Shown piece by piece: positions 21,776-34,200 of a DNA stretch of 64,000 bases; position 1 is the stretch's first letter, and each line of letters begins with the position of its first letter. The notes under the pieces are model-generated. The model was not told the origin of the DNA. It searched no databases and was given only the letters and a program-made list of their open reading frames with translations. The position numbers and the translations under genes were made by a program. Origin of the DNA: Pseudomonadota bacterium. Lineage in GTDB: Bacteria > Pseudomonadota > Gammaproteobacteria > Steroidobacterales > Woeseiaceae. The stretch spans positions 62,001 to 126,000 of the forward strand of contig JAQCGO010000003.1 in the NCBI GenBank assembly GCA_027618995.1, in the 5' to 3' direction.

Positions 21776-23554
21776 ATGACGATGCGCAGCCACTATTGCG
21801 GAGAAGTTGACGAAAGCCTGGTAGGGCAGGAAATCGACGTCTGCGGCTGGGTGCATCGTCGCCGTGATCACGGTGGTGTGATCTTCATCGATCTGCGCGA
21901 CCGGGAAGGGTTGTTGCAGGTCGTTTTTGACCCGGATCGAGCCGCCATTTTTGCGGCCGCCGAGCGGATTCGCGGCGAGTATGTACTGGCCGTCAAAGGC
22001 GTGGTTCGACGACGCCCGGATGGCACGACCAACGCGAACATGAAGACCGGGCAGATCGAAGTCCTGGCGCATGAACTGACGGTCCTGAATCGCTCCGAAA
22101 CACCGCCGTTTCATCACGACGAAAATGTGAACGAGGAACTGCGCCTGACTTATCGCTATCTGGATTTGCGGCGTGAAAGCATGCTGGGCAATTTGCGCCT
22201 GCGGCATAGAGTTACGATGGCGATGCGCGCTTACCTCGATGCCAACGGCTTCGTCGATGTTGAGACGCCGATGTTGACGCGTGCGACACCTGAGGGCGCT
22301 CGCGACTATATTGTTCCCAGCCGGACCCACCCGGGAAAATTTTTCGCGCTGCCGCAGTCACCGCAGATCTTCAAACAGTTGTTGATGATGTCGGGGCTCG
22401 ATCGCTACTACCAGATTGTGCGCTGCTTCCGTGACGAAGATTTGCGTGCTGATCGCCAGCCGGAATTTACGCAGCTCGATATCGAAATGAGCTTTGTCGA
22501 CGAGCACGACGTCACCGGCAAGATGGAAGCGATGGTTCGGCACCTCTTCCGGCAGGTAATGGGCGTGGAATTGCCGGATCCCTTCCCGCGAATGAGTTAT
22601 GCGGATGCGATGCATCGCTATGGTTCTGACAAGCCGGACCTGCGCATCGATCTCGAACTGGTGGACGTGTCCGATCTGATGGCGGCAGTTGACTTCAAGG
22701 TTTTCTCGGGGCCGGCGAATGATGCAGAAGGCCGGGTCGCGGCATTGCGCCTACCGGCCGGCAATGAGCTGAGTCGCAAGGAGATTGACGACTATACGGC
22801 GTTCGTAGCCCGTTACGGCGCCAAGGGGCTTGCCTACATCAAGGTGAACGATGTCGCTGCCGGGCGCGACGGATTGCAGTCGCCTATCCTGAAATTCCTG
22901 CCGGATGACGCGGTCAATGGCATTCTGCAACGCACGGGTGCAGCGACCGGTGATCTTATTTTCTTCGGTGCGGACAAGGCGCGTGTCGTTAACGACGCAC
23001 TGGGTGCGCTGCGGGTCAAGCTCGGCCAGGATCGTGGGCTCGTCGCCGCCGGCTGGTCGCCACTCTGGGTGGTTGATTTCCCGATGTTCGAACAGGACCC
23101 GGCGACCAAGCGCTGGAGTGCATTGCATCATCCGTTTACGGCGCCCTCGATCAGCGATGCCGATGCTTTGCGAGCCGACCCGGGCCACGCCCTGTCACGC
23201 GCTTATGACATGGTGCTGAACGGTTCGGAGATAGGCGGCGGTTCGATTCGAATTCATGATCAGGTGATCCAGTCGGCGGTATTTGATCTGCTCGGCATCA
23301 GCAAGGCCGAAGCGGATGAGAAGTTCGGCTTCCTGTTGCGCGCTCTCGAGTTCGGTTGCCCGCCGCATGGCGGCATCGCATTCGGCCTGGATCGGATCGT
23401 GATGCTCATGGCCGGTGCCGATAGTATTCGCGATGTGATTGCGTTTCCGAAAACGCAGACCGCGAGCTGTCCGCTGACCAATGCGCCGGGCGTGGTTTCG
23501 GAGGAACAACTCAAGGAAACCGGTATCCGCCTGCGTGCGCCGAAGTCGTCGTAG
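21776..23554 (+). CDS. aspS: Aspartyl-tRNA synthetase
   Basis: [52 protein letters not shown]. Confidence 0.98.
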   Translation: MTMRSHYCGEVDESLVGQEIDVCGWVHRRRDHGGVIFIDLRDREGLLQVVFDPDRAAIFAAAERIRGEYVLAVKGVVRRRPDGTTNANMKTGQIEVLAHELTVLNRSETPPFHHDENVNEELRLTYRYLDLRRESMLGNLRLRHRVTMAMRAYLDANGFVDVETPMLTRATPEGARDYIVPSRTHPGKFFALPQSPQIFKQLLMMSGLDRYYQIVRCFRDEDLRADRQPEFTQLDIEMSFVDEHDVTGKMEAMVRHLFRQVMGVELPDPFPRMSYADAMHRYGSDKPDLRIDLELVDVSDLMAAVDFKVFSGPANDAEGRVAALRLPAGNELSRKEIDDYTAFVARYGAKGLAYIKVNDVAAGRDGLQSPILKFLPDDAVNGILQRTGAATGDLIFFGADKARVVNDALGALRVKLGQDRGLVAAGWSPLWVVDFPMFEQDPATKRWSALHHPFTAPSISDADALRADPGHALSRAYDMVLNGSEIGGGSIRIHDQVIQSAVFDLLGISKAEADEKFGFLLRALEFGCPPHGGIAFGLDRIVMLMAGADSIRDVIAFPKTQTASCPLTNAPGVVSEEQLKETGIRLRAPKSS

Positions 23555-23564
23555 GCATGACGCC

Positions 23565-24002
23565 ATGGCGGTGACGGAATACCGCACGCCAGTTTCAGTT
23601 CTCATCGTCATCCATGCCGATGGCGGTAAGGCGCTGTTGCTGCGTCGCGTAAAGCCCTTCGATTTCTGGCAATCCGTCACGGGTAGTCTGCAGTCCGGGG
23701 AGAGCCACGCAGATGCAGCGCGGCGTGAATTGTTCGAAGAGACCGGCCTGCGCGACGAAGGAACGCTCGCCTACTCGGGCGTGAGTCGCCAATTTGCCAT
23801 TGATTCGCGCTGGCGGCACAAGTTCGCACCCGGCGTGGTCGAGAACGTTGAATTCGAGTGGCATTATCGATTGCCCGCGCCCATGGACATCAAGATCTGC
23901 AGCAACGAGCACTCTGAGTATTGCTGGCTGCCGTTTGCGGCGGCAACGGAACGGGTTTGGTCGTGGACCAATCGCGACGCACTCGCGAAATTGCATCGAT
24001 GA
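23565..24002 (+). CDS. nudB: Dihydroneopterin triphosphate diphosphatase-like Nudix hydrolase
   Basis: Nudix box GSLQSGESHADAARRELFEETG; downstream of aspS. Confidence 0.9.
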   Translation: MAVTEYRTPVSVLIVIHADGGKALLLRRVKPFDFWQSVTGSLQSGESHADAARRELFEETGLRDEGTLAYSGVSRQFAIDSRWRHKFAPGVVENVEFEWHYRLPAPMDIKICSNEHSEYCWLPFAAATERVWSWTNRDALAKLHR

Positions 24003-24652
24003 ACGGCATCGACACGGTCGTCTGCCTGCACGGAGTCTGGTCACACGGTGCCGGCATGTACCTGATCAAGCGCCGCCTGGAAAACGAGTACGGCATGCGT
24101 GCGCTGCTGTTCAGCTACCCATCTGTACGCGGCACACTGGACGAGAACGCGGCCGCATTGGCCGCTTTCATAGCGCGTAATGACATCGCGGGCACGCATA
24201 TCATAGGCCACAGTCTTGGCGGCGTAGTGGCATTACGCATGCTGGCCAGCTATCCGGATTCAGCGCCGGGCCGGCTTGTGTGTCTGGGCTCGCCACTGAC
24301 CGGGTCGCGCGCCGCAGATTTTCTTGGCCGGCAGGACTGGGCCGAATCTATCGTCGGACATTCGTTATCCAAAGGTGTAATCAGCGAGCCCGCCATCGCA
24401 TGGGCGAAGGATGTTTGCGCGGCTCGCGAGATTGGTGTGATCGCCGGCAAAACCTCCATCGGTCTGGGTCAGCTGCTGGCCGCATTCGATGAAGACAATG
24501 ACGGCGCAGTCGGCGTCTCCGAAACGCAGTTGCCAGGGATTCGCGATCACCTGATCATGCCGGTCAGCCATAACGGCATGCTGCTCTCACGCGGAGTGGT
24601 CGATCAGGCTGCCGCGTTCCTGCGGCGCGGCGAATTCCTGCGCGACACCTGA
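23999..24652 (+). CDS. Alpha/beta-fold hydrolase
   Basis: VCLHGVWSHG, HIIGHSLGGVVAL (GHSLGG nucleophile elbow). Confidence 0.88.
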   Translation: MNGIDTVVCLHGVWSHGAGMYLIKRRLENEYGMRALLFSYPSVRGTLDENAAALAAFIARNDIAGTHIIGHSLGGVVALRMLASYPDSAPGRLVCLGSPLTGSRAADFLGRQDWAESIVGHSLSKGVISEPAIAWAKDVCAAREIGVIAGKTSIGLGQLLAAFDEDNDGAVGVSETQLPGIRDHLIMPVSHNGMLLSRGVVDQAAAFLRRGEFLRDT

Positions 24653-27214
24653 TCAGCTGGATTTGAGCTTGTAGATCAGGGCGAGTGCGGCTTGCGGCGT
24701 CAGCGTGTCGGGATCGACCTCGTCCAGCAATTCGCGCAATGCATCAGCTGCCTGCGTTGCCGCGGGCATTTCGAACGATAGTTGGCCCTGCGGGCCGCTG
24801 TCCTGCGCGGCGCGCATGGCCTCGAGCCTGGTGAGATAACTGCGTGCTCGCTGAATGACCGACTTCGGGACGCCGGCGAGAACCGCCACCTGCAGCCCGT
24901 AACTCTGGTTGGCCGGGCCGGGCTTTACCGCATGCAGAAAGACCAGTTCGCCCCTGTGCTCGGTCGCATCCAGATGCACGTTGCGACAAGCGGGCAACTC
25001 ATCCGCGAGCGCCGTCAGCTCAAAGTAATGCGTGGCGAAAAGCGTAAACGCGTTGGCGGTCTCGCCCATGTAATGTGCTGCAGCCCAGGCCAGCGACAGG
25101 CCATCGAAAGTGCTCGTGCCGCGGCCGATTTCGTCCATCAATACCAGGCTTTGCTCGGTCGCGTTGTGCAGGATCGTGGCGGTCTCCGTCATTTCGACCA
25201 TGAATGTCGAGCGGCCGCCGGCAAGGTCGTCCGATGCGCCGATGCGCGTGAAGATTCGATCGATCGGGCCGATGCAGAGTTTTTCAGCCGGTACGAAGCT
25301 GCCGATATGCGCGAGGATCGCGATCAGGGCCGTCTGCCGCATGAACGTCGACTTGCCGCCCATGTTGGGTCCGGTGATCACGAGCAATCGCTGCGTATCG
25401 TTCATGCTGAGGTCATTGGCGACGAACGGCGCATCGATAACCTGCTCGACCACGAGGTGGCGACCACCACGGATCTCGATGCACGGTGTAGCGACGATTT
25501 CAGGCTTGCACAGGTTCAGAGTTCCGGCGCGTTCGGCAAAACATGTCAGCACATCGAGTTCGGCAATCGCGAATGCCGACTGTTGCAGCTCGGCCAGTTC
25601 GTTGTTGATTTCGTCGAGCAGGCCTTCATACAAAAACTTCTCGCGCGTCAACGCCCGTTCGTGCGCGCCAAGCACCTTGTCTTCAAATTCCTTGAGTTCC
25701 GGCATGACATAGCGCTCGGCATTCTTGAGCGTCTGTCGACGAACGTATTCGATTGGTGCCTTGTCGGCCTGCGCGCGACTGATTTCGATGTAGTAGCCGT
25801 GCACGCGGTTATAGCCTAGCTTTAACGTGGCAATCCCGGTCCGTGCTTTTTCGCGAGCCTCAAGGTCGAGCAGGTACTGATCCGCATTGCCGGCGATCGC
25901 TCGCAACTCGTCCAGTTGTTCGTCGTAGCCGCCCGCGATGACGCCGCCGTCGCGCAACAACATCGGCGGATTTTCGATGATTGCCTTCTGCAGCAAATCG
26001 CAATGCTGCCGGTGGTCGCCGATCTGTACCCGCAAATCCGCGAGTGCGGGTGAGGGCAGCCCATCGATTTGCCGGCGCAGTTCGGGCAGGCGCGACAACG
26101 CCTCGCCCAGTGCGCGCAGGTCGCGTGGCCGTGCCGAGCGCAGTGCGACGCGTGCCAGGACGCGTTCGACATCGCCGATGCCGTCGATTACGGCCTGCAC
26201 GCGGTCAAGTGTGCCGCTTGCCTGCAATGTTTCAACAGCCTGGTAGCGCCCTAGCAACGTCGCCGTATCGCGCAGCGGCCGTTGCAACCAGCGCCGCAAC
26301 AACCTGGACCCCATCGGGCTCTTGCAGCGATCCATGATGCCGGCGAGCGTGTGCTCATTGTGTCCGCTTAAAGATTCCTCGATTTCAAGATTGCGCCGTG
26401 TTGCTGCGTCCATGATCACGGCATCTTCATGTCGTTCGACCGCTATCGATTGCAGGTGCGGCAGACTGGTTTTTTGTGTGTCCTGCACATATTGCAGCAG
26501 CGCACCAGCCGCGACGATGCCGCGCGAGAATTCCGCGCAGCCAAAGCCACTGAGGTCACGCGTCGCAAACTGCGCACACAATAAACGCGTTGCGTTGTCG
26601 AGGTCGAAATGCCAGGGCGGCCGACGCGTCACCCGGATACGTGCCGCAAATGAGTCCGCGACCCCCAATTCCTCGTCGACGACGAGTTCGGCGGGGCGCA
26701 GGCGTTCGATTTCGCCGATGAGGGCCTCGTTATCGGGTACCTCAGTCAGCCGAAAGCGGCCACCCGCAAGATCGAGCCAGGCGATACCGACGCCGCTCGT
26801 GTCGGCGTGGATGGCAGCGACCAGGTTGTCGCGGGATTCTGCCAACAGGGCCTCATCGGTCAGCGTGCCCGGTGTGACGACGCGCGTTACTTTGCGCTCG
26901 ACCGGTCCCTTGCTGCTGGCCGGATCGCCGATTTGCTCACAAATAGCGACCGACTCGCCCTTGCGCACGAGTCTCGCGAGATACCCTTCGATCGCGTGAT
27001 ACGGTACACCCGCCATCGGTATGGCATTGCCACCAGACTTGCCGCGCGCGGTCAGCGTGATATCGAGCAGCCGCGCCGCACGCCGTGCGTCCTCATAAAA
27101 CAACTCGTAAAAGTCGCCCATGCGGTAGAGCACGAGCATGTCGGGATACTCGGCTTTGATGGCCAGGTACTGGCGCATCATCGGGGTGTGAACGGCGGCG
27201 ATATCGGCGGTCAT
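24653..27214 (-). CDS. mutS: DNA mismatch repair protein MutS
   Basis: [66 protein letters not shown]. Confidence 0.99.
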   Translation of the reverse strand: MTADIAAVHTPMMRQYLAIKAEYPDMLVLYRMGDFYELFYEDARRAARLLDITLTARGKSGGNAIPMAGVPYHAIEGYLARLVRKGESVAICEQIGDPASSKGPVERKVTRVVTPGTLTDEALLAESRDNLVAAIHADTSGVGIAWLDLAGGRFRLTEVPDNEALIGEIERLRPAELVVDEELGVADSFAARIRVTRRPPWHFDLDNATRLLCAQFATRDLSGFGCAEFSRGIVAAGALLQYVQDTQKTSLPHLQSIAVERHEDAVIMDAATRRNLEIEESLSGHNEHTLAGIMDRCKSPMGSRLLRRWLQRPLRDTATLLGRYQAVETLQASGTLDRVQAVIDGIGDVERVLARVALRSARPRDLRALGEALSRLPELRRQIDGLPSPALADLRVQIGDHRQHCDLLQKAIIENPPMLLRDGGVIAGGYDEQLDELRAIAGNADQYLLDLEAREKARTGIATLKLGYNRVHGYYIEISRAQADKAPIEYVRRQTLKNAERYVMPELKEFEDKVLGAHERALTREKFLYEGLLDEINNELAELQQSAFAIAELDVLTCFAERAGTLNLCKPEIVATPCIEIRGGRHLVVEQVIDAPFVANDLSMNDTQRLLVITGPNMGGKSTFMRQTALIAILAHIGSFVPAEKLCIGPIDRIFTRIGASDDLAGGRSTFMVEMTETATILHNATEQSLVLMDEIGRGTSTFDGLSLAWAAAHYMGETANAFTLFATHYFELTALADELPACRNVHLDATEHRGELVFLHAVKPGPANQSYGLQVAVLAGVPKSVIQRARSYLTRLEAMRAAQDSGPQGQLSFEMPAATQAADALRELLDEVDPDTLTPQAALALIYKLKSS

Positions 27215-27227
27215 TGAGTTCTTTTAC

Positions 27228-27253
27228 GTAGGAGGTCGCCATGCGGGCGACGT
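27228..27253. repeat. REP-like extragenic palindrome
   Basis: gtaggaggtcgccatgcgggcgacgt with GTCGCC/GGGCGAC core. Confidence 0.6.
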
Positions 27254-27269
27254 CCTGTATTATTGGTCC

Positions 27270-28355
27270 ATGAAAATACTGCATGTCGAAACCGGGCGCC
27301 ATCTTTACGGCGGGCCGCAACAGGTGGTTTACCTGGTATCGGCCTTGCGGCAGCGCGGCCTCGACTGCACACTGCTTTGCCCGCCGGATACGGGCATCGA
27401 TTCGGCGGCACGCTCCGCCGGCATACCGGTGCGCAATCTCTTTTGTGCCGGTGAGCTTGGCCTGCCGTTCGCCTATCGCCTGACGCAGTACCTGCAGTCA
27501 ACCGCGCCGGACCTCCTGCATTGCCATAGTCGCCGTGGAGCGGACATGCTCGGCGGCCTCGCGGCCAGTTTTGCCGATGTACCCGCTGTGGTGTCGCGGC
27601 GCGTTGACAATACCGAGATGCGGGTGATGGCCGCGTTGCGCTACCGGCCGTTCCGCAAAATTATTGCGATCTCGGAAGCAATCGCCGCGGTGCTGCGCGA
27701 TCACGATGTCGCACCCGAGCGCATCGAGGTCATACGCAGCGCCGTTGATACCGCCCAGTTCGACGCGCCGGCCGACCGACATGCATTTCGTGCCGAGTAC
27801 GGTATTCCACGGGACGCACTGATACTGGGTGCAGCGGGGCAGTTGATTCCGCGCAAGGGGCACCGTTACCTGTTGCAGGCCGTCGCCGGTCTGCGGCGCC
27901 GGTACGGCAATATTCGGCTGATCATTTTTGGCGAGGGTTACCTGAACAACCAGTTGCGCGCACAGGCGATGGCCCTTGGCCTGGGCGATGTGGTGCAGTT
28001 TGCGGGTTTCCGTGACGATCTTGACGATTTCATGGGCTGTTTCGATATTTTCGTGCACCCGGCGCTGTCAGAGGGGCTCGGCGTCGCAACGCTGAAGGCG
28101 GCCGCCGCCGGCGTCCCGGTGGTTGGCTTCAATGCAGGCGGCTTGTCCGAAGCGGTGATTGACGGCGAGACGGGTATCCTCGTGGCCACCGAAGACGTGA
28201 TCTCGCTGCAAAATGCGATTGCCACCTTGCTGGAGAGTAAGTCGATGCGTCAGCGAATGGGCGAGGCCGGTCGCGAGCGGATGCAAAATGAGTTTTCGAT
28301 CGCTACGATGGCGGACAAGCACGTCGCACTGTACGAGGCGGTATTGCATGGCTGA
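27270..28355 (+). CDS. GT4-family glycosyltransferase
   Basis: LQHVETGRHLYGGPQQV-type N-terminus (MKILHVETGRHLYGGPQQV), VHPALSEGLGVATLKAAAAGVPVVGFNAGG. Confidence 0.93.
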   Translation: MKILHVETGRHLYGGPQQVVYLVSALRQRGLDCTLLCPPDTGIDSAARSAGIPVRNLFCAGELGLPFAYRLTQYLQSTAPDLLHCHSRRGADMLGGLAASFADVPAVVSRRVDNTEMRVMAALRYRPFRKIIAISEAIAAVLRDHDVAPERIEVIRSAVDTAQFDAPADRHAFRAEYGIPRDALILGAAGQLIPRKGHRYLLQAVAGLRRRYGNIRLIIFGEGYLNNQLRAQAMALGLGDVVQFAGFRDDLDDFMGCFDIFVHPALSEGLGVATLKAAAAGVPVVGFNAGGLSEAVIDGETGILVATEDVISLQNAIATLLESKSMRQRMGEAGRERMQNEFSIATMADKHVALYEAVLHG

Positions 28356-28851
28356 TCACGAGGCGATCGAAAAACTGGCGCGGGCACTGGTCGAGGAACT
28401 GACGGCGGCGGGCAAGGCGGTCTCGACCGCGGAGTCCTGTTCCGGCGGCTGGGTAGCCAAGGCCATCACGGATATCGCGGGCAGCTCGGCCGTATTCCAC
28501 TACGGCATCGTCAGTTATTCGAACGGCGCCAAGGAGTCGTTGCTCGGCGTGCGCAACGAGACCCTCGAGGAACATGGTGCCGTCAGCAAAGCCGTCGTCA
28601 TCGAGATGGCGGAAGGCGTACTCAATCTGAGCGTTGCGGACATCGCGGTCGCGGTTAGTGGCGTTGCCGGTCCGACTGGCGGCAGTGAACAAAAGCCCGT
28701 CGGCACCGTCTGGTTCGCCTGGATGGTCCGCGACGGTTCGAAACTTCGATCGACGACGAGTTGTGAGCATTTTGACGGCGACCGCGACCTGGTTCGTGAG
28801 TTGAGCGTGGTACACGCCTTGCAGGGTGTTCGGGAACGCATCGTTAAATGA
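28348..28851 (+). CDS. pncC: Nicotinamide-nucleotide amidase (CinA C-terminal family)
   Basis: VSTAESCSGGWVAKAITDIAGSSAVFHYGIVSYSN; VSGVAGPTGG. Confidence 0.95.
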   Translation: MADHEAIEKLARALVEELTAAGKAVSTAESCSGGWVAKAITDIAGSSAVFHYGIVSYSNGAKESLLGVRNETLEEHGAVSKAVVIEMAEGVLNLSVADIAVAVSGVAGPTGGSEQKPVGTVWFAWMVRDGSKLRSTTSCEHFDGDRDLVRELSVVHALQGVRERIVK

Positions 28852-29444
28852 CCACGAAAACCCTGCTGTTCGCGCTATGGCCCGATGACCGGCAACGGGA
28901 TCGAATGCGCGATTTCATTGTGCCGGTGACCAAGCTCATCGACGGGCGCGCGGTCGAGCGCCGCGAATGGCACATCACGCTGGTCTACATCGGCGGCCTC
29001 GACGAGCGTCATATCCCGGAATTGCAGGCTGCTGCGAAGGCGATCCGGTTTGATCCTTTCCGGCTGCGCCTCGATCGCATGGAATTCTGGCCACGGCCGA
29101 AGATTGCGGCGATGGTACCGCCGACAATTCCCCCCGAACTTGAAAGGCTCGTTCAGGATTTGAGCGGCATCGTCTTTGCGGCGGGCGTTGAAACCCAGGA
29201 AAGAGTCTAACGGCCGCATGTCACGGTGGTGCGCAATGCCCGGCCCTTCGAGACCGAGCGCCTGCCGCAATCCGCCAGTACGGACTGGTCGGGTTTTGAG
29301 CTGCTCGAGGTGCTGCAGGAGCGCGGCAGCACAACCTATCGCCCGCTAGACCTGGGGTTTCGGCTGAATTCCCCGGATTTCTTCAAATACTGCCGAAATT
29401 GGCCAAAAAAAAAGGCTGACGAAACTAAAGTGTTTGTGGAATAA
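28848..29444 (+). pseudogene. thpR: RNA 2',3'-cyclic phosphodiesterase (ThpR) with in-frame TAA
   Basis: Two HxTx motifs: WHITLVYIG before and RPHVTVV after an in-frame TAA at 29208-29210. Confidence 0.85.
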
Positions 29445-29447
29445 TCA

Positions 29448-29463
29448 CTGTTCATAAACACAG
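29448..29463 (+). promoter_or_regulatory. LexA (SOS) box upstream of recA
   Basis: CTGTTCATAAACACAG = CTGT-N8-ACAG, about 46 bp before the recA start. Confidence 0.9.
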
Positions 29464-29508
29464 TACTTCTGGATTCCCGCCTCAATACCCACAGGATGGC
29501 CACAAATA

Positions 29509-30558
29509 ATGGATGACAATCGTAAGAAAGCTCTCGCTGCAGCCCTGGGACAGATCGAAAAACAGTTCGGCAAGGGCTCCGTAATGCGTCTCGGCGACAA
29601 CCCCATGTCGCGCGACATCGAAGTCATTTCAACGGGTTCAATCGGGCTCGATATAGCGCTCGGGGTCGGTGGCGTGCCGAGAGGGCGCGTCGTTGAGATT
29701 TACGGTCCCGAAGCGTCCGGCAAAACGACCCTCACGCTGCAGATCGTGGCTGAAGCGCAGAAGATGGGAGGCACGGCCGCGTTTGTCGACGCGGAACACG
29801 CGCTGGACCCAAGCTATGCGGAGAAGCTGGGCGTGAATGTCGATGAGTTGCTGGTGTCGCAGCCCGATACCGGTGAACAGGCACTGGAAATTACCGACAT
29901 GCTGGTTCGATCCGGAGCCGTTGACGTCATTGTCATCGATTCCGTCGCGGCGCTGACACCGAAGGCCGAAATTGAAGGCGAGATGGGCGACTCACACATG
30001 GGTCTGCAGGCACGGTTGATGTCGCAGGCGTTGCGAAAACTGACCGGCAACATCAAACGATCGAATGCGACGGTGATTTTCATCAACCAGATTCGCATGA
30101 AGATCGGCGTGATGTTCGGCAGCCCGGAAACTACGACGGGCGGCAATGCATTGAAATTCTATTCGTCGGTACGCCTGGATATTCGTCGCATCGGCGCTAT
30201 CAAGAAGGGCGAGGAAGTCATCGGCAACCAGACGCGTGTCAAGGTCGTCAAGAACAAGGTCGCTCCACCGTTCAAGATGGCCGAATTTGAGATTCTTTAC
30301 GGATTCGGCATCTCGCGCGAGGGCGAGATAATTGATCTGGCCGTACAGCATGGCCTCATCGACAAAGCCGGGTCCTGGTACAGCTATGGTTCCGATCGTA
30401 TCGGCCAGGGCAAGGAAAATGTCCGCGAGCACCTGAAAGCGAATCCGGCCATGGCGGCGGAGATCGAGGGCAAGATTCGTGCGTTGCTGTTGTCGGGTAC
30501 AACCGTTACGCCGGTTGCCGCGGTGGACGATTCGGAGGAAGTGGCAGAGGAAGCCTAG
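29509..30558 (+). CDS. recA: Recombinase RecA
   Basis: [28 protein letters not shown]. Confidence 0.99.
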   Translation: MDDNRKKALAAALGQIEKQFGKGSVMRLGDNPMSRDIEVISTGSIGLDIALGVGGVPRGRVVEIYGPEASGKTTLTLQIVAEAQKMGGTAAFVDAEHALDPSYAEKLGVNVDELLVSQPDTGEQALEITDMLVRSGAVDVIVIDSVAALTPKAEIEGEMGDSHMGLQARLMSQALRKLTGNIKRSNATVIFINQIRMKIGVMFGSPETTTGGNALKFYSSVRLDIRRIGAIKKGEEVIGNQTRVKVVKNKVAPPFKMAEFEILYGFGISREGEIIDLAVQHGLIDKAGSWYSYGSDRIGQGKENVREHLKANPAMAAEIEGKIRALLLSGTTVTPVAAVDDSEEVAEEA

Positions 30559-30565
30559 CGGCAGC

Positions 30566-30704
30566 CCTGTGGGAGGCTGCACTGTGGGAGGCCGCCCTGT
30601 GGGAGGCAGCCCTGTGGGAGGGACCCCCTCCCACTAGACCCCCTCTCACAAGATCCCAATCCACAAGATCCCAATCCACAAGACTCCTTCCCACAAGGCT
30701 CCCT
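30566..30704. repeat. 15-bp repeat array in two opposing orientations between recA and recX
   Basis: About four units CTGTGGGAGGCNGCM followed by about five units of the form CMWYCCACAAGAYCC (approximately the reverse complement), in 15-bp register. Confidence 0.85.
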
Positions 30705-30705
30705 C

Positions 30706-31170
30706 TTGAAAGACGACAAATTTTCCGACCCGATTGCAGCCCGCAAGAAGGCGATGGACTACCTCGCGCGTCGCGAACATGGGCGCGAGGAGTTGATCAA
30801 CAAGCTACGCCGAGCAGGCTTTGAGCACGATACCGTCAACGAAGCCGTAGCCCGGCTGGTTGCCGACCGGCTGCAATGCGATGCGCGATTTGTCGAAGCA
30901 TTCATTGCCGCGCGCATCAACCAGGGTAAGGGCCCACTGAGAATCTGTGCGGATCTTCGTGAGCGCGGCATCGCCGATGCAGCGATCTTCGAGGGACTCG
31001 AAGCTGCTGCACACGACTGGCATGCAGCGGCGCTCGAGGTGCGGCGAAAAAAATTCGGCGCGCGTCGGCCAGCTGACTTCAAGGACAAAGCGCGCCAGAT
31101 GCGTTTTCTGCAATCACGCGGATTCGATACGGACCAAATTCAGGCAGCTGTTTCAGCGCCTACCGAATAA
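30706..31170 (+). CDS. recX: Regulatory protein RecX (TTG start)
   Basis: AMDYLARREHGREELINKLRRAGFE; directly after recA. Confidence 0.93.
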   Translation: MKDDKFSDPIAARKKAMDYLARREHGREELINKLRRAGFEHDTVNEAVARLVADRLQCDARFVEAFIAARINQGKGPLRICADLRERGIADAAIFEGLEAAAHDWHAAALEVRRKKFGARRPADFKDKARQMRFLQSRGFDTDQIQAAVSAPTE

Positions 31171-31185
31171 GCTTAGAATCCCCCG

Positions 31186-33792
31186 ATGAAAATTATGACC
31201 AGCAACGAGCTGCGCCAGTCTTTCCTGGCGTTTTTCCGCGACCAGCAGCACGAGGTGGTCGCGAGCTCGCCGCTTGTGCCCGGTAATGACCCAACACTGT
31301 TGTTTACGAACGCGGGCATGGTGCAGTTTAAAGACGTGTTTCTCGGGAGCGACGAGCGCAGCTATAACCGTGCCGCGACCTCGCAGCGCTGTGTACGCGC
31401 CGGCGGCAAGCACAACGACCTGGAAAACGTGGGCTATACGGCTCGCCACCATACGTTCTTCGAGATGCTTGGCAATTTCAGCTTCGGCGATTATTTCAAA
31501 CGCGAGGCGATTCGGTATGCGTGGGAGTTCCTGACCGGCACTCTGGGGTTGGCACCGGAACGCTTGTGGATCACCGTTTTCAAGGATGATGACGAGGCCG
31601 CCGATATCTGGCTCAAGGAAATCAAAATTGATCCGAAGCGATTCTCGCGCCTCGGCGAAAAAGATAATTTCTGGTCGATGGGTGATACCGGACCCTGTGG
31701 CCCCTGCAGCGAAATTTTTTACGACCACGGTGCCGACGTGCCGGGTGGGCCACCGGGCTCGCACGATGCGGATGGCGACCGCTACGTTGAAGTATGGAAC
31801 CTCGTTTTCATGCAGTTCGATCGCTCCGCCGATGGCAGGATGACGCCGCTGCCGAAACCGTCTGTGGACACCGGCATGGGCCTGGAGCGCATCGCCGCCG
31901 TGATGCAGGGTGTGCACAGCAACTACGAGATCGACCTGTTCAGCAGACTCATAGACTCTGCGGCGAAACTGCTCGGCGTGCCGAACGACGGCTCAAGCTC
32001 GCTCAACGTTATCGCCGATCACATTCGGGCCTGTTCGTTCCTGATATGCGACGGCGTATTGCCGGGTAATGAGGGGCGCGGCTACGTGCTGCGACGGATC
32101 ATCCGTCGCGCCGTACGGCATGGTAAAAAACTCGGCGCCGACGACGCGTTTTTTCACAAGCTGGTGGCGCCGCTCGCAAAGGAAATGGGCGACGCGTATC
32201 CGGAACTGAAAAAGGCCAGGGCGCACATAGAAAAGGTATTGCAAAAAGAAGAGCGCCGCTTCGCCGAAACCCTAGACCAGGGGATGGAAATTCTTGAGGC
32301 GGCGATTGCTACTGTGACTGGCAAGGAAATTCCCGGCGAGGTCGCGTTCAAACTCTACGACACTTTTGGATTTCCGGTCGACCTCACAGCCGATATTGCG
32401 CGTGAGCGTGGTTTGTCGGTCGATCAGCGCGGTTTTGAGGTGGCGATGTCGGGGCAACGTGATCGCGCCAGGGCTGCCAGCAAGTTTACGGCGTCGAGCG
32501 GCGACTCAATCGCAACTGATGCTGAATCGGAGTTCCTCGGATACGAGGGCACTGACGGCTCGGGTACTGTGATCGGACTTTACAAGGACGGCGCATCCGT
32601 TGATGTCCTCGCCGCAGGTGAAGAGGGCGCAGTCGTACTCTCGGCGACACCGTTCTACGCCGAAAGCGGCGGGCAGATCGGGGATGCCGGCATTCTTGCT
32701 GATGACGGCAAGCTGTTTAATGTCAGCGATACGCAGAAAGGCGGTAAGGCAATCGTGCACTACGGGCTCGTCGAGGCGGGCGAGTTATGCATTGGCGATA
32801 ACATAGAGGCCATCGTGGATGCCGAGCGTCGCCAGGCAACCCGACTAAATCACTCGGTAACGCACCTGATGCACGCAGCGCTGCGATCGGTGCTTGGCGC
32901 ACACGTGCAACAAAAAGGATCGCTGGTAACGCCGGACAAATTGCGCTTTGACTTTTCGCATCTCGAAGCTGTGTCGGCCGAGGAGTTGCAGGCCATTGAA
33001 GACCTGGTCAATGAGCAGATTCGAAGCAATGTTGCTGCCGTGACCAATGTCATGAACTACGACGACGCGATTGGCTCAGGCGCAGTTGCACTATTCGGTG
33101 AAAAATATGGCGACAAGGTGCGGGTGCTGAATTTCGGTGAGTTTTCGGTCGAGCTCTGCGGTGGCACACATGTGAGTCGTACGGGCGATATTGGCCTGTT
33201 CAAGATCGTTTCTGAAGGCGGTGTCGCCTCGGGCGTGCGCAGAATTGAGGCCGTAACCGGAAAAGGAGCCCTGACCTGGCTCGCAGGCCACGTCGAATCC
33301 CTGCGTCAGATTGGAGGGCTGCTGAAGAGCCAACCGGACCAGGTCGGCGTCAAGGTCGAGCAGCTCTTGAAACGTAACAGGGAGCTGGAGAAGGAGCTCG
33401 CGGCGGCTAAACAGGCGATTGTGACCGGCAGCAGCGACGATCGATCGAACACCGTGCAGGAAATTGCCGGCATCAAACTGCTCGTCACGCGTATTGATGG
33501 CGCCGACGCCAAGACGCTACGCGACGCTGTGGATCGCTACAAAGACAAGCTTGAAAGCGCGATTGTCGTCCTCGGTTCGGTCGACAATGGAGTCGTTCGG
33601 CTGGCCGCGGGTGTTACGAAAGACAATTCGGAGCGCATCAAAGCCGGCGATCTGATCAAACCTATCGCCGAGATGGTCGGCGGCAAGGGCGGCGGGCGTC
33701 CTGATTTCGCGCAGGCCGGCGGCAACGACCCGGCTGCGCTGGATGCGGCCCTGGGGTCCGTCGCTGCGTGGGTAACGGCAAGACTTCGCTGA
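31186..33792 (+). CDS. alaS: Alanyl-tRNA synthetase
   Basis: [73 protein letters not shown]. Confidence 0.99.
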   Translation: MKIMTSNELRQSFLAFFRDQQHEVVASSPLVPGNDPTLLFTNAGMVQFKDVFLGSDERSYNRAATSQRCVRAGGKHNDLENVGYTARHHTFFEMLGNFSFGDYFKREAIRYAWEFLTGTLGLAPERLWITVFKDDDEAADIWLKEIKIDPKRFSRLGEKDNFWSMGDTGPCGPCSEIFYDHGADVPGGPPGSHDADGDRYVEVWNLVFMQFDRSADGRMTPLPKPSVDTGMGLERIAAVMQGVHSNYEIDLFSRLIDSAAKLLGVPNDGSSSLNVIADHIRACSFLICDGVLPGNEGRGYVLRRIIRRAVRHGKKLGADDAFFHKLVAPLAKEMGDAYPELKKARAHIEKVLQKEERRFAETLDQGMEILEAAIATVTGKEIPGEVAFKLYDTFGFPVDLTADIARERGLSVDQRGFEVAMSGQRDRARAASKFTASSGDSIATDAESEFLGYEGTDGSGTVIGLYKDGASVDVLAAGEEGAVVLSATPFYAESGGQIGDAGILADDGKLFNVSDTQKGGKAIVHYGLVEAGELCIGDNIEAIVDAERRQATRLNHSVTHLMHAALRSVLGAHVQQKGSLVTPDKLRFDFSHLEAVSAEELQAIEDLVNEQIRSNVAAVTNVMNYDDAIGSGAVALFGEKYGDKVRVLNFGEFSVELCGGTHVSRTGDIGLFKIVSEGGVASGVRRIEAVTGKGALTWLAGHVESLRQIGGLLKSQPDQVGVKVEQLLKRNRELEKELAAAKQAIVTGSSDDRSNTVQEIAGIKLLVTRIDGADAKTLRDAVDRYKDKLESAIVVLGSVDNGVVRLAAGVTKDNSERIKAGDLIKPIAEMVGGKGGGRPDFAQAGGNDPAALDAALGSVAAWVTARLR

Positions 33793-33907
33793 AATTCTTT
33801 ATTACATAATGGGCGTTCGCGCCAAAAATAGACTAGTATTACAGTGGTTTACAGACGTACGACGCGCAAAAAGGGAAGGGGCGGAGCCCCGGCAGGAGTA
33901 GGAAGTC

Positions 33908-34102
33908 ATGCTTATTCTGACGCGACGCGCTGGTGAGACGGTGATGATCGGGAGCGACGTAACCGTCACCGTTCTGGGGGTCAAGGGGAATCAGGTGCGG
34001 ATCGGGATCAATGCCCCGAAAGACGTAGCTGTGCACCGTGAAGAGATCTACGAGCGAATCCAGAGTGAAAAAGCCGACGGCGGGGCGGAACAGCCCGGTT
34101 GA
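33908..34102 (+). CDS. csrA: Carbon storage regulator CsrA
   Basis: [51 protein letters not shown]. Confidence 0.99.
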   Translation: MLILTRRAGETVMIGSDVTVTVLGVKGNQVRIGINAPKDVAVHREEIYERIQSEKADGGAEQPG

Positions 34103-34200
34103 CGGTCGACTTTTGGCCCGATTCGGGCTTTACCTCATGTACCACTGTCAGTAATATGTCGGCCCCGCGGAGGCCCGCGGTGCAATGGGCATGACCATGT

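Noticed and set aside
24782-25819. 345-aa plus-strand ORF opposite mutS
   Set aside because: Antisense to highly conserved MutS coding sequence; no credible domain.
30559-30706. The 15-bp array as a CRISPR array
   Set aside because: Units are contiguous with no spacers, the period is 15 bp and the orientation flips halfway; no cas genes are nearby.
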